From Alentia gelatinosa (lineage: Eukaryota > Annelida > Polychaeta > Phyllodocida > Polynoidae), in the NCBI GenBank assembly GCA_950022655.1, contig OX465583.1, positions 37,041,360-37,105,359 of the forward strand: a stretch of DNA of 64,000 nt, given 5' to 3'. Below, piece after piece: positions 43,456 through 55,176 of this stretch. Numbering within the stretch: the first letter of the stretch is position 1; the number at the start of each line of letters is the position of its first letter. Below the pieces are notes generated by a model. The model searched no databases and had not been told where the DNA came from. It saw only the letters and a program-made list of their open reading frames with translations. Made by a program: the position numbers and the translations under genes.

Positions 43456-45030
43456 TTACATATGTGTCCTATAATCCCTTACATCACTTTTTACGTCGCT
43501 TTAATATTTTGAGATAATACTATACCTACATTTTGTAGGAGTTTCATGTTAATTGATCCGATATTTCGCATATTTATCATTTATAACGACGTTGGTTATC
43601 CATATGGGGTGCCTCCAGAGTCACTCTGACTTAACGGCTTCTCTCAATGCACACTTTTCTGTTCTTAAAGCAGGATGTTCACCTACTACGGTACAACGGT
43701 AGACATTTAGGGGCCGAACCCACCGGGCTTCCCGTGCACACCGTCCCACGTTACGATGCGCTCTTCGACGCACTATTGGATTTGATGTTGGAGGGAGAAG
43801 GTGTGTTGGGGCGGTGGGATAGGGTTTATGACACGTTCTACGAAGCTCATCGACACACTCTACGATGCACACCGACGCAAGCTCTTTATCGGTGTGCATC
43901 GTAGAGCTTCCCGACGCAATCAATCAGGTTTTATTTTCATCCCGATGCAAACTGCGTGTAGTTCATGTATAAGCTATCAGAAAGAGGTGTAAAAGGAATA
44001 TATATCACCATTGTTCATGAAAAACTGTTTTAAAACATATTGAAAATATATTCAGTGAAGTAGAAATCTATTTTAGGGTAAATTCTTCCCTGATATCTGC
44101 TACAAGTTTACGATGCAAACCAATCAGTCTGCAACAATAAAACATACTTGGATGTCGTAGACACCCTACGATTGAGCTTTTCATTTGGACCAAATTACAG
44201 TCTGCCAGTCTACACCGTATAGTAGAAACGTGATCAACTACTCCGATTCTAGCTTTCCTTACGACGTGATTTATATTTGTCATCAGGAAGTGCATCGTAA
44301 GGCCTATTGTAGGGGGGTGACACTACCAAAATATACCCTCCTTCCCCTCAGAACCTCCTCACAAGTTATTCTCTACACAATGTCCTCTTCACAGTCCTCA
44401 CTAAAACACCAACCAACCAACCGACCAAAACACGGTCTTTAAACACCCTTTCCCATCCAGTTACCCTATCACTGCCTTCATTATAGAATACACCTACCAT
44501 GGATATTTTACTCTCAGGATCCTTCTTATATTGATTTCATCGGCTACTCTACGCATTAACCTGGTTTCCATGCCTTGCCATCCTCATGTATACCCTCATT
44601 ATCTGCCGCACTTATAATGAGCCAATCTACATGTATTTGCTTCAAGTTGTCCCATATACCTCTATACCTTGACTGACCTCAGTCCTATTATTCTCTGCCT
44701 GCCCCACCCATGCTCGCGAGAATACAGGATTCAATTCCTGGGCCTGTTAGACAGTAGGGGACTTCAACATAATGAGAATTAGTTTGATTTCTTTATGAAT
44801 GTACAGAAACAAAGACCTTAGCAAATCGAATGTACAATGTATACCCTTCATGCCTATTACTTCTCCTGCATTGTCATTTTGCCCTGTCTTCTTCATCCTT
44901 GTCTGCCTTGCCCTAGTTACCCAATGCCTCCTCCTTCGACCTCTTTCCCCCTCCGTGCCCTTAACGTACATGGTCCGTCTCCGCCCTGCTTACCCTGCCC
45001 CCTGCCCTGCCCGCCCTGCCCAGGCCATGG
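43456..45030. other. Non-coding stretch, pyrimidine-rich to the right
   Basis: A palindrome (TCTACGATGCACACCGA and its mirror) lies at 43859-43906. From about 44300 to 45020 the plus strand is strongly C+T-rich. A good start context (GCCATGG) at about 45023 opens only a 15-codon frame. Confidence 0.45.
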
Positions 45031-45310
45031 CCGGCGTGCTGTCCGGCGCTAACACCGGCTTTGTGGGCCGTTAGCTCGGATCAGGGGCTATCTGGCCCCG
45101 GACTTCCTGTCCATCGACCCATCCTCGCCACTCAGCCCACTAAGTCTCCCTCCCGCGGCCCACCTAATCGTATTATTCGCCCATAATCAGTCTTAATTGT
45201 GATTAAGTATCGGGCGTTTCTACTCGCCCGATAAAATAGTCCGTCACGTGGGCGCCGCCATGATGACAGGGCCGCAGTCGGCTTAGGCGCGCATGCGCGT
45301 GATTGATTTT
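45030..45310. promoter_or_regulatory. CpG-rich promoter-like island with NRF1 and YY1 motifs
   Basis: GCGCGCATGCGCGT (about 45287-45300) fits the NRF1 consensus, and GCCGCCATGATG (about 45254-45265) resembles a YY1 site. Both are typical of TATA-less CpG-island promoters. No coding exon could be tied to it. Confidence 0.4.
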
Positions 45311-45837
45311 TTTACTTCCGAAATAAGAGTATTTGGGACGCTGATGAATTTGTTTAGCGGGAGACGATTCTGTGGCGGTTTGACGGAATCGTTATTAAAA
45401 CGAGGTTCTCATGGGGAAATAACGAACACGGATCCCACCTAAAAAATTCTCACCCGGGGATCAAAAAGCGACTGACGTGACGTGCACCGCAGCACGTTTG
45501 TCAAAGACAAAAACCGTCAACAGAAGTGCCCATACAAAAAGAGATATGAAGAGTCCCCCCCCTTCCCCTTAGGAAAATGAGGTTGGAAAGCTGGGGGTGG
45601 CATCATTGGGGAGGTGAGCGATAATACAAGGTGTAATCAGAGCCTGGGCGGTAATGCGGGAATAATGGGACGAGCGTGGCCGTGACGGCTGCGGCTGATA
45701 TCAGGTGAGTCCATCGTGTGAGGATCGGGCGATAATCCCGTCTTATGGCCCGTCACGGCCGGCTAATCCGCCCTGCTCCCCGCCCGATATTGTACTGCCC
45801 TCTATCGGCAGCCCACCATAAATCGACTGGTTTCTAT

Positions 45838-46020
45838 TAGCGCCCCCTACCCGACCTAAACGCTGCTGTTTGCTAAATTACCGCCATTAATATCCCCAGG
45901 AACCGGCGTGCGCAACCATGACCCCCGTGCGCAGGCGCGTGCGGATGCCCTGCACCCCCTCTGGTGGCCGATGGTACGGCGAGCACCAGGGGGCGCTATG
46001 ATAGCGGGCGGGGTCATTGA
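45838..46020. promoter_or_regulatory. CpG-rich island with three CTCF-like motifs
   Basis: Three matches to the CTCF core lie within 160 bp: mirror of GGGTAGGGGGCGCTAA at 45838-45853, mirror of GGCCACCAGAGGGGG at 45955-45968, and CACCAGGGGGCGCTA at 45984-45998. The last two point in opposite directions. An insulator or boundary role is inferred only. Confidence 0.45.
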
Positions 46021-47118
46021 GTTTATGGCTCGATCTTCGTGGTCCGACTCCTATTCCGAGGATCAAAATCTTAATTCACACCTTTCGGATAACGATCCGG
46101 CCCCCTCCAGCTTTAGGCCTGCACAAAATTCCCAAAGCCTCTCAAACCCCAATGTTTGCGCTTAGGCTGGAAAGCGCTCAGGGTGATTCAGAGTCATAGG
46201 GGGGCACTTTTTTGGCGGTTTGTTTTTTCATGACACGTAAAGAGAAGATCCGGACTACGTATAGGAGAAAATCCCGCAAAGAAGCCTTGGCTGTTTGGCC
46301 TATACGCCCGAGCCACGCTTGTGTAATGAAACCTAACCCCCGTGGAAGTTCCAGGCACATCTCTAAGGTGGCGCTGGCCACAAAAGTGGGCGGTTAACCC
46401 GAGACGCAGGCCGATCGTGCGCATGCTCCGTGCAGTCGGCTTTGACCACCTACACACGGTGCCCGACGTGGGAATGTCGGGTATCGTCCGCACGCCGAGG
46501 ACAAGTTATAAGTGCCCACAGACACAGACGGACATCATCAGTCGATCTGTGGTCTCATAAGGACACACTAATATATATTTACGACGAAATTCTTCTTTGA
46601 TATTGTTAAACACCGCACCAAAATGTGCTTCATTTAGGTCGGCTAGCTATAGATCCGTCCGAAGCATAATTTCTGCGAGTTCATATTAAATTATGTCCTC
46701 TTCAGTCTAAGGTCACATTGATCAACAAGGATGGACATTTGACAAGAGAGATACTAAATCTTGGAATTGTTACGCACTCACATTTTGCTGAAATATTCTA
46801 ACCACAAAGAGATAGCGTCTAACTTATGTTGGCAGTGGACAACTATCTATGTGAACTTAAGTAAGATATTTTAGGACTATTTTTATATATTAATTAACAG
46901 GTAATTCTGTATACCTGCAAACACCTCATTTCCATTTCATCACTCATCTTATCCTGCATTCTTACTCTTACATCTTCTACCCTTTTGTGCCTATGTAGTA
47001 ACTGAGCTGCTCACTATGTAACACTGCTACCTTGAAGATTGTAACTGAAAAACTCGCTCTGCGAGAGTTTACAATAAAGAAAATAAAAAAATAAAATTTT
47101 TAGAGCGTGCTTGCACTC
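46021..47118. other. Non-coding stretch with a retroposon-like tail
   Basis: No protein is supported; open frames at 46180-46560 overlap on both strands. At 47048-47066 the hairpin ACTCGCTCTGCGAGAGT precedes AATAAAG and an A-rich tail, which looks like the 3' end of a retroposed element. Confidence 0.35.
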
Positions 47119-47500
47119 GTTATATACATAGCCTATAGGTTAAAGTGGTGACAGATCGACTTCGAGCTTACTGCATGAAAACTATCCCTTCACTATCTGC
47201 TAGCTATTCACTGAAATATTTAGAAACGAGTAGGGTGCCAGTATCTCAGGGTCTTAGAGGCACACCCAGCTGACCATGACCAATCACTCAAGACCAAAAT
47301 ACCTCAAGAGCCACTGGTGCTTGATATTTTTGGATCCTAGACTCAGGCAGTTGCAGAAATGGAATGTTGACTGAATGCAAGTGGGTTACAGAAAACTATT
47401 CATAGACTGAATGTAACAAAAACCTTTCAATTGTTATTCATTTATAATTGCACGCTCACTCATCAAAGATAAACACACTATTTGCTCATAGTCTTTACAT
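47119..47500 (+). mobile_element. TATA-bearing dispersed repeat, copy C
   Basis: It is co-linear with copy B (42604-42998): AAAACTATCCCTTCACT, GGTGCCAGTATCTCAGGGTC, CTGACCATGACCAATCAC, TTGGATCCTAGACT, TGTTATTCATTTATAATTGC. The TATA position is degenerate here. It has no coding capacity. Confidence 0.7.
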
Positions 47501-48219
47501 GGTCTACATCACTACCACCAGTATCTGTGATATATCTGGGATAGCTCAAAATGACCTGCGTAAAATTTTGATTCGAATTCAGGTTTTTCATTCGCGCACT
47601 TTTGTACCTACTGAAATTGCTTTCCTCTACCTAAAGATTTTCTAACTTAGCCACAGGAATAAAACAATCAAACATCAATTCTGACAGGCTCCCATTTCAA
47701 GTGAAAACTCAATTTGTTATCGATACCCAACTTTTAATTTCTAAATGAGTCACTAGGATAAGCTTCAGGGAATATGATGTGAACCGTAATCATTTTATAT
47801 TTTACAAATTTCAGATATCGTAGAACGTAAACTTGCATTATCTGTTGATGAAGGAACACTGATGAACATATACAACTTATGACCACGAGTATAATAAATA
47901 ATGCATATAGGACAATGGAAAACAAATAATGAATAAAAATAATGAATAAAAATACAAGCAAGTCCGAGAAAGAAAGTTGAGAATTGATGGGTAGGACGTG
48001 GGCAGACAACAAGGATGGACAACTAACATGAACATTGCCACTAAACGGCCACCTTTCATCGTATAAGAGTTCACGCTGCACTTTGGGTTATTTCTCTCGC
48101 ATCACAGATCACGGCATAGATATACAAAAAAGTACCTCCATACACGAAACTCGGCGCAACTTGTTTCCTCTCACAGGGTGCATTCAGCCCGTGAGTCGGC
48201 TTTTCCTTTGTCCACTCAG
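47501..48219. other. Non-coding AT-rich stretch
   Basis: Nothing supportable; overlapping short minus-strand frames are compositional. Confidence 0.45.
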
Positions 48220-48925
48220 GTCAACTAAAGCGAAAATGCCGCGTGCGTGTCACGTTTGCCTTAGTAGCGCGCGTCAGCGATGGGAGCTGCTCGGAGCTGC
48301 TCGGAGCTGCTCGTAGGGTGTGATACGCGGCGCCCGGCGCCCCGCACACCACCCACCTTTGGCCCAGTAAAACCCGCCAGCCACTGCTCTCCCCGCCCGT
48401 CGCCGCGGCCGCGGTGCCTAATCTCGCAATTCCAAAATTGACTTTGGGTCAATGAAAACACTTTGAGACTGGCCCGTGGCAGGCGCGGTCGCCCTAAGTC
48501 TTGTCGCGGGAGCCGATTGTACGCCGCCGCAATAATAGACGGCAATGCTTTTCATGCAGCAAATTACGTTTTGATCCCGCCTAATTGGATCTCTGTAGGC
48601 GGGCTTTCTACACGCGGCGGGCCGGGGGTAGGGGGCTAAGGTTGTGTTTCAGGGTGTGCATGCCAGCCCCCTATCTCTTCTGGGGTCGCTGGGGGTATAG
48701 CCCCCACCCCTCTCCCCCTACACACACACCAGTCCCCAGGTCGACGGTGGCGGCCCCCGGCGGCGGCGAGCCGGTAAAGCCTTAAATGAGCTTTGGTGAC
48801 GATCAGGGCCGGGCGAATCGCGGCCGAGCCCGGATCAAACAGCGGCCCGGTTTACAGCAGCGAGTCCCCCCCATCAAATTTCATCAGAGTGCCGGGCGAG
48901 GGGCGGGCCCCGCCCGGCTTGGGGT
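48220..48925. promoter_or_regulatory. CpG-rich island
   Basis: Two CpG-dense parts (48250-48540 and 48730-48920) with many CCGCGGC and GGCGCC motifs. At 48279-48312 GGAGCTGCTC is repeated three times in tandem. No protein is recognised in any frame. Confidence 0.45.
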
Positions 48926-48929
48926 AGGT

Positions 48930-49460
48930 GTGCTGGGAGGGGGTGCGGAGGGAGGGAACGAGATGGAGGGTAGAGGGATAGTGGCACATGATGGCAGAAG
49001 TGTTGGAAAGTGCGTAGAGGAAGCTAAGGAGAGGGATGAGGGTGGAGAGACAGGGGTATCTAAGGAATGGGTGTTGGGATGGGGTGAGAAGTGGGTGGGA
49101 AGGAGATGGGAGAAGGTGGAGGGAGAGGGGCGCATAAGGAGGGGGTGTTCAAAGAGAGGGTAGTGGCATAGTGGCACATAAGGCAGATAGAGAAGGAGGG
49201 AATAGAACACAGAAGATGGAGGGAATAGGTAAGTGATGGTGATGACACGCCATGTAGGTAACACGGGATATATACAAGTTTACTGTATAAAACATTCTCC
49301 AGAAGGAAAGTTCAAGAAAAACTACGAATCATCTTTTAGATAAAAAAAATGCAAAGGATATGCTGAGCATGAACATGTGACAAGAGGAAGTGAGGAGAAG
49401 GGATAGAAGGAGGGGGAAGGCATGGGAGTAGGGTGTATAGAGGAGGGAAGGTAAATGGGG
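48930..49460. repeat. Purine-rich (G+A) tract
   Basis: The plus strand is mostly G and A (runs like GGGAGGGGG and GAGGGAGAGGGG). Long frames on both strands here are low-complexity products. Confidence 0.6.
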
Positions 49461-49695
49461 AGCTGGTGTGTATGTGGTAAGAATAGTTAAGGAAAAGGGA
49501 ATCAAAACAACAGTCTTAATTTCAAATCCGATTGCAACACATTGTCTAAACTCATACTAAGCACTACACATCACACAGCAAACTGTTTCTGGACTATTTC
49601 TACACTCCATAGTGAAGCTCTTAAAGGACAAACTACAATGAATCTCACACCTTAAATTTCACTTCTCACACCCAACCCCTTCATCCCACAAACTA

Positions 49696-50193
49696 CAGTA
49701 AAACCTCACGTAAGCGACCACCCTCCGTTCCGGGCCAAAGTGACAGCTTACTCGGGGCCCCTCACCCGGGGTTTTCATGTTTCCCCCAGTCTAATATGAA
49801 AGTGTTATATCGATAAGTAGGGGAGACTGAGGCGATGATAGGTCTGAAATCCTTTTCCAATATATTAATTGGATCCGAAGTTATTAAACTTTGAATTACA
49901 AAATGTATTTCCTAAGAATTCACACACACCCACTCATAAAAAGCAGATTAATTTATTTTTGATAGGGTGTCCGTCGGGGGTGTCCGCTTACGCAGGTTTT
50001 TATGCCTTTTATGCACCGAAATAACTCCGCTCACGCGGGAGCCCACTTATGTACTCCCTCTATTACATTTTTATTAAATTTAATAGAGGGACTTTATTAA
50101 ATGTAATAGAGGGAACTTTCCGTTCGCAGCAAAGGTAACCGCTTACGCGGGGTGGCCGCTTACGCTGGGAGTCTGTTAGGCGGGGTTCTACTG
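49696..50193. mobile_element. Tigger-type MITE, long form
   Basis: The ends CAGTAAAACCTCACGTAAG and GGCGGGGTTCTACTG are flanked by TA (49694-49695 and 50194-50195). It is about 498 bp long, with an internal inverted repeat CCCTCTATTACATTTT / AATGTAATAGAGGG at about 50055-50115. It may be two overlapping MITEs. Confidence 0.7.
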
Positions 50194-50700
50194 TATACTA
50201 CTTCTCACTCGCTATTCCACACGCTATTCCATTCTGCGCCTCCTCACACCTCTTCACATTTACATAACCTCTCGATGGCCCTCATGACACATCCACTCTT
50301 TATCTCAAACTCGAACCCCAACATCTCTAGCCTTCTCCTCAATTTTGTAATTCTCTACAACAAGATTATACCTCACACCCTGAAACTATATACCACATTT
50401 AATGTACCATACAGTATACACCTCACACTGTATAGAGAATACAACACATTTAGAAGTCGAACCTCACGCTCTCAAATTATTCTTCATGATTAATAAATTT
50501 CACCCTGAGCACGTCACATCCCGCCACACCCTGCACCACACCCTGCACCACACCCTTCGCCTTCTACTTCATATCCAATGCTATTCATCCCCTTCCTTGG
50601 CCTGCACCTCACACCTCACATTCACACCTCGCCGCTGCACCTCCATCCTCTCTGCCCATCTCTGGTCCGGTCCCTATGGTCGGGCCAGCTTCTATAGTCC
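50194..50700. repeat. Pyrimidine-rich tract
   Basis: The plus strand is C-, T- and A-rich and almost free of G, including CACACCCTGCACCACACCCT. It mirrors the purine-rich tract on the other side of the MITE. Confidence 0.5.
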
Positions 50701-51219
50701 CCGCGTAAAGTAGTCCTCCTGCTTAGGGGAGAAATAACTGCGCTTATCGCTAACATACATCAGATTTTGCCGCCCAAAATCCTATCGCTTTGTTTTGTAT
50801 ATAATCATCTTAGCTCAATTGATCGACGCTTACCGGATTTAAACAGATAAAACTTAATACCGAAAGCGGCTTTCTGGGCGCGCGCGACAAAAAGGAATTA
50901 TTCCTACAGAGGCTCATTACGGTAAATTACAGGGGGTGGTCTTAGGCTTTGGGGATCGATATGGGCGACGCTGATCGGTTTTCTTTGTTAAATAGGTTAG
51001 ATAAAAGTGTGCTGAGCAAACGGGATTGTCCTGTCATTATCTGATCCGACGGGAGAGCGAGCGGCTCACAGCTAGAGTCTGTTACACCCGGGCGTGTATT
51101 TCATCCTTGCTACCCTCCTCGGATCCCCTACGCCCACCCCACACACCCCCCACGCCCCATCACACTGGTGCCACCCCGCCACCAAACACCGCCGATCACA
51201 CATCACCGCGGTGAAAACA

Positions 51220-52560
51220 AAAGAGATGTTTAACGGTCTCGCCGAATCTCGCCCGCCGCGAGACAGATAAGCATGACGTATTGTCACGTGACCCAGCGCG
51301 AGACTTGGCGGGATTTGACGGGGCGACACCGGATCGTCGCGCAAAACTTTTGATGCGATACGAGCGGCAGAAAGTCGTTAAGATTGTCTTTAGAGCTAGT
51401 TCAGAGCCTCTTCTTTTGTCCCCTGCGGGAAAAGCCTAAGGGTATAAATGTAGGGGGTTGGGTCGGTAAACAAAAGTCGAGTCGGCTTAGGCTCACAGCG
51501 CGTCTAGGTTATGATATATTTTTGGGGGAATGCCTTTCCCTAATCTGTGAGTTACCCGCGTCGGTGGGACTTCCGACCAAACACGGTGGCGGCGGACCGG
51601 ATATTTGAAGATATGATCGCGGCTCAGCTGATGTTTTCAAACTCCAAATTATGCGCGAGAAAATCCGGAGATCTGTGGCCCCGCGCGGCCGGCAGGGACG
51701 CAGATTGGGGACTGGGAGAGCATGGAGGGGGAGCAAGCCACCGCGCAATCCTCAAAATACAAACACTAAGGAAAAGAAAAGAGCGCAGATCTTCACTTCC
51801 AACAAAGGAAGGGCGTTTGCTTGCACTCATTTGAGAAATGATATACGGAAAGCCTCTTAGCCGGGCGAGGAATGCGACGGAAAAGGCGTGAAAATGCGCT
51901 TGTTTTGACATGGGGATCCAGGCATGGGGGTGGCGGCATTTACACGGGCACAAAACAATATTGGCTCTGGACAATGACTGTAAGTCTGGGACGGGCCTCC
52001 TGCCGGACAAACCGCAACAGAGACGGTTGTCTCGTACAAATGGTGGCTTGTATCTACCACCCTTAGTGAGTACTTGAGGGACTTAATCGGGTGAGCCTGC
52101 TACTTAAGTCTACTTTAGCATGTTTATCATGTCTGCTGCGAAGCCGGGGAAATATGCCACGTTACCCCACGAAGTGTCAACAGCAGCGACCAGCGCGCCG
52201 CCACTCGACCACCCCAGGCACTCACCTCCGGCCCCGTACCGAGCTTTGCACGGCTCCAGACGCGCCGTCGCCCGACGCGCTAAGCCCCGGTCGGCACACC
52301 AGGCGCCGGGCGGAAAATATCTCATTAAGATATCCCAAATAAGCTAAATATCTCCCAAAGCGGGTGTCGGCAGGCGCGGACAAAGCGCGGGAAGAAAGGC
52401 GAGCACGATCCAAATGTCGTCTGCCCTAACCGAAAGGGGGCTTCAGCGTGACCGCAGCGCCCTCCAGCGACGCCAGGTAAAGGTGGCGATTGTGTCGCCC
52501 CCTGGCGGGTGGTATTAGGCACGGATCGGCCGATCCCGCTTTCTAATGTGCCGCACACGC
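51220..52560. promoter_or_regulatory. CpG-rich region, 1.3 kb
   Basis: CpG-dense segments at 51220-51330, 51550-51720 and 52180-52560. A CTCF-like site (mirror of CCACCCGCCAGGGGGCGACA) lies at 52492-52512. Open frames overlap on both strands, as expected from GC-rich DNA. None has a known domain or a convincing start plus splice context. Confidence 0.45.
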
Positions 52561-53385
52561 ACAACTAAATATGCAAACTAACTTACTTTGGTCGGCTGTT
52601 TGCGTCTGGCTTTTAGCCACAAAGGGCGGATCAGGGCGCGTTGTCGGCGGGAGGCAGGACTTGGCGCCAGTGGTTCATGATGGAGGAGTGCTGTCTGCAC
52701 GCTGCTGGTCACAGCCGGACAACAACCTGCCTCAAGTGGCCACCTCCACCACCGCCAAAATAAACCATCAAAAAATATAACTACCTCTCGTGCTCAGTCA
52801 GAAATGCCTGCTGGAATGATGACAGCATGCGATAAAAAATAAATAAGAGATGGAGGGAGAGGCACGGCGCGGCAACATGTAGCATTAGCTTCGGGTGGAG
52901 TGGAGTTTCTGTGTTTATGAAACGGGGCCCAGTGTGTGTGCCCACACATAAAGAATCGCCCCTAGTGGAGCGTGTGGGGTCCTCCTTTGGAAAACTGTAG
53001 ACTGTTTCCTCCCCTAAAGACGACAAATATGCTTTCTCTGGCTTGGACTTGTACCCCATTGAAAATTATACAAATAAAAGCCGTGCCCAAATGTGCGGTC
53101 TGGATTTGGAACGAGAAATTCACGCCCCATCATGCCAATAGTGAACGACAAAGGAATATGATATCTGGCAAAAGGAGGTACTTATTGATGATAATTGTTC
53201 ATAGTTAAGTCGCATGGAGATATCAGTTGTCGGAAATTATCCTCCATTACACACAAGCAATGCACCTAGGACAGCTGGGTAATAAGCAAAAGGTCTTCAT
53301 ATAACCAAGCCGTCTATTTGAAGCGCTGTCAAAGTCATCTTTTCATCAGAAAGCTGACACTCTGATGACATAAACCAGAGGCATG
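52561..53385. other. Non-coding stretch between islands
   Basis: No gene or repeat could be supported. Confidence 0.4.
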
Positions 53386-53389
53386 TTCC

Positions 53390-53910
53390 TCTCACTAGAC
53401 ATGCGCGCCGTTTTAGCTACACTTATTGCCGGCGACCGTCTACTTGACGCTTGTATACGGCCATTCAAAAGAGTGAGCGATAATAAAGAGTCCCCAGAGC
53501 GACATCGCACCGTCGGGGTTCCGCGCGTCCGAACAAACTGCAGAGCGGGCCGTATTAAGGGAGGGAGGGGTGCCAGTGGGAGTTGTCCGCTCAGGTGGCG
53601 GGTACACAGCCTTTCACACCTCCCCATCTCCGGTTTCCTTCTTCACACCAACACCCGCCCTACAAAGCTTCCACGAAACAACTGATCTGTCACAAAGACG
53701 GTCTTGTGGACACTGGCTGAAGCACTGGGCACCGTCTTGGTCAGCTGTATTGTACAGCGGTAAGTGTTGTTGATGCTTCCCGCTCGGTGGCGTTGCTCAG
53801 GTGTGCCTAGGGGGCGCTGGGGGTCGGGTTGCTCACGGGGGAAGCTCGGGGTGGCCACAACTGGGCGGCCATTCACACCGGGCGACCCCACTTTAGGCGG
53901 GTCACTACAC
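53390..53910. promoter_or_regulatory. CpG-richer patch with CTCF-like motif
   Basis: GTGCCTAGGGGGCGCTGG at 53803-53820 is a strong CTCF-core match. Several CpG clusters surround it (for example GACATGCGCGCCG near 53399). Confidence 0.4.
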
Positions 53911-55070
53911 TTGGGAATCATAATCTTGGATACACCACTGGGGAGCATGTGTGTTCGTACGCTTGGGCAAAACATGACATGGAAAAGTCATGTCCACAAG
54001 TAGTGTCACGGTTGGGGGGTGGGCAGAGCCGGGGGAATCAAATATAAACAAGGGCTGAACTGTGGAGTTTCCTTTGTTAGCTGAGGCATCAATAGATACT
54101 GAGCGAGGCCTGGGAAGTTTTTGGGAGGGCGCTCAGACGGTAAGCCAGGCGGAGATAGAGTAGTGCCACACAATGGGAACAACTCTGCGATAGCAGGCCG
54201 GAACATCCGTCAGACACTGGAGAGTAATGCTCATTTGGGGAGGGAGGTGAATAACAGGCTTTGTGTTTAAGGTTTATTTGCTCCGGGGACAAGAGGCACA
54301 AGTAGAGGATTACCCTATCCCTCCCCCATCCCCAAACCCCGATCAGAAAAGACAATTACTAACTGAGTGACGCCCCCTCCATTCCGCCACCCTCCCACCA
54401 ACCCCCTTGGTCTCCCCAAGCAGGTTTCGGGCAGGATTTGGGCGTGTTCTACAAGACCGCTTCTTTGTACCCTAATCCTCCCACTCTTCCATGTTTGTGG
54501 GGATGTTTTGGTAACCTCTGAGCGAGTGGTTCCATTGTCGGTTTCCACTGAGCATGCCCAAACATACCGTTGACTCAATTGCACTCGACAAGATAAGAAC
54601 TGAACAGCAAGATCCCATTCAAAGCCTCCTTGGCACGATTTCACTGCGACATCAAACAGCAAAGACAAAGGAGGCTCGGATCAAGCATGTTGTCAGGCCT
54701 TTTTTAACGTCCACCATCAGGAGGCAATCGCTGAAGGAGGGTTTTCTTTTGCAAGAAAAACTTAAGCCATCGCACAAATATGCACCGTTTTGTTTCATTG
54801 GCGTAGAATAAATACATTTCTTTCCACTTGTGTTATTTTACTGCAAATTCCTTAATGCCACCAACACCCCCGTAAGTCGCTGCGATCAAACAGCCGGCTT
54901 TAAGAAGTGAAAGAACAAGTGGATCTCCGCAGGAGTGAGACAGCAACTGAGAAGGGAGTGGCTTGTCTCTCTGACTGTCACTCTCTGGCCGTCACAACAT
55001 CAGTTTCTGTGTCCATCGCTATGTGCATCTGTCAGTGATAAGATGCATCAAAAGGAAATGCCAGTATAAG
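53911..55070. other. Non-coding stretch
   Basis: Nothing supportable. Confidence 0.4.
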
Positions 55071-55072
55071 TA

Positions 55073-55174
55073 CAGTAAAACCCCTCTTCCGGGACACCCC
55101 GCTTAAGGGGGCACCCCGCTTCAGGGGACACTTGGCCCGGAACGGAGGGTGGCCCCTTAAGCGGGGTTTTACTG
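55073..55174. mobile_element. Tigger-type MITE, short form
   Basis: The ends CAGTAAAACCCCTCTTCC and AAGCGGGGTTTTACTG are flanked by TA (55071-55072 and 55175-55176). It is 102 bp long and almost a complete palindrome. Confidence 0.85.
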
Positions 55175-55176
55175 TA

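Noticed and set aside
46180..46560. Frames of 60-99 codons near a CpG island
   Set aside because: Frames overlap in both directions. One (GFITQAWLGRIGQTAKASL) seemed faintly familiar as a spurious peptide from repeats, but this could not be supported.
48786..49264. 125- and 126-codon frames on opposite strands
   Set aside because: They are antisense to each other across a purine-rich low-complexity tract.
51509..52564. Many overlapping frames (up to 128 codons)
   Set aside because: All are in CpG-rich DNA, on both strands, without domains; treated as composition effects.
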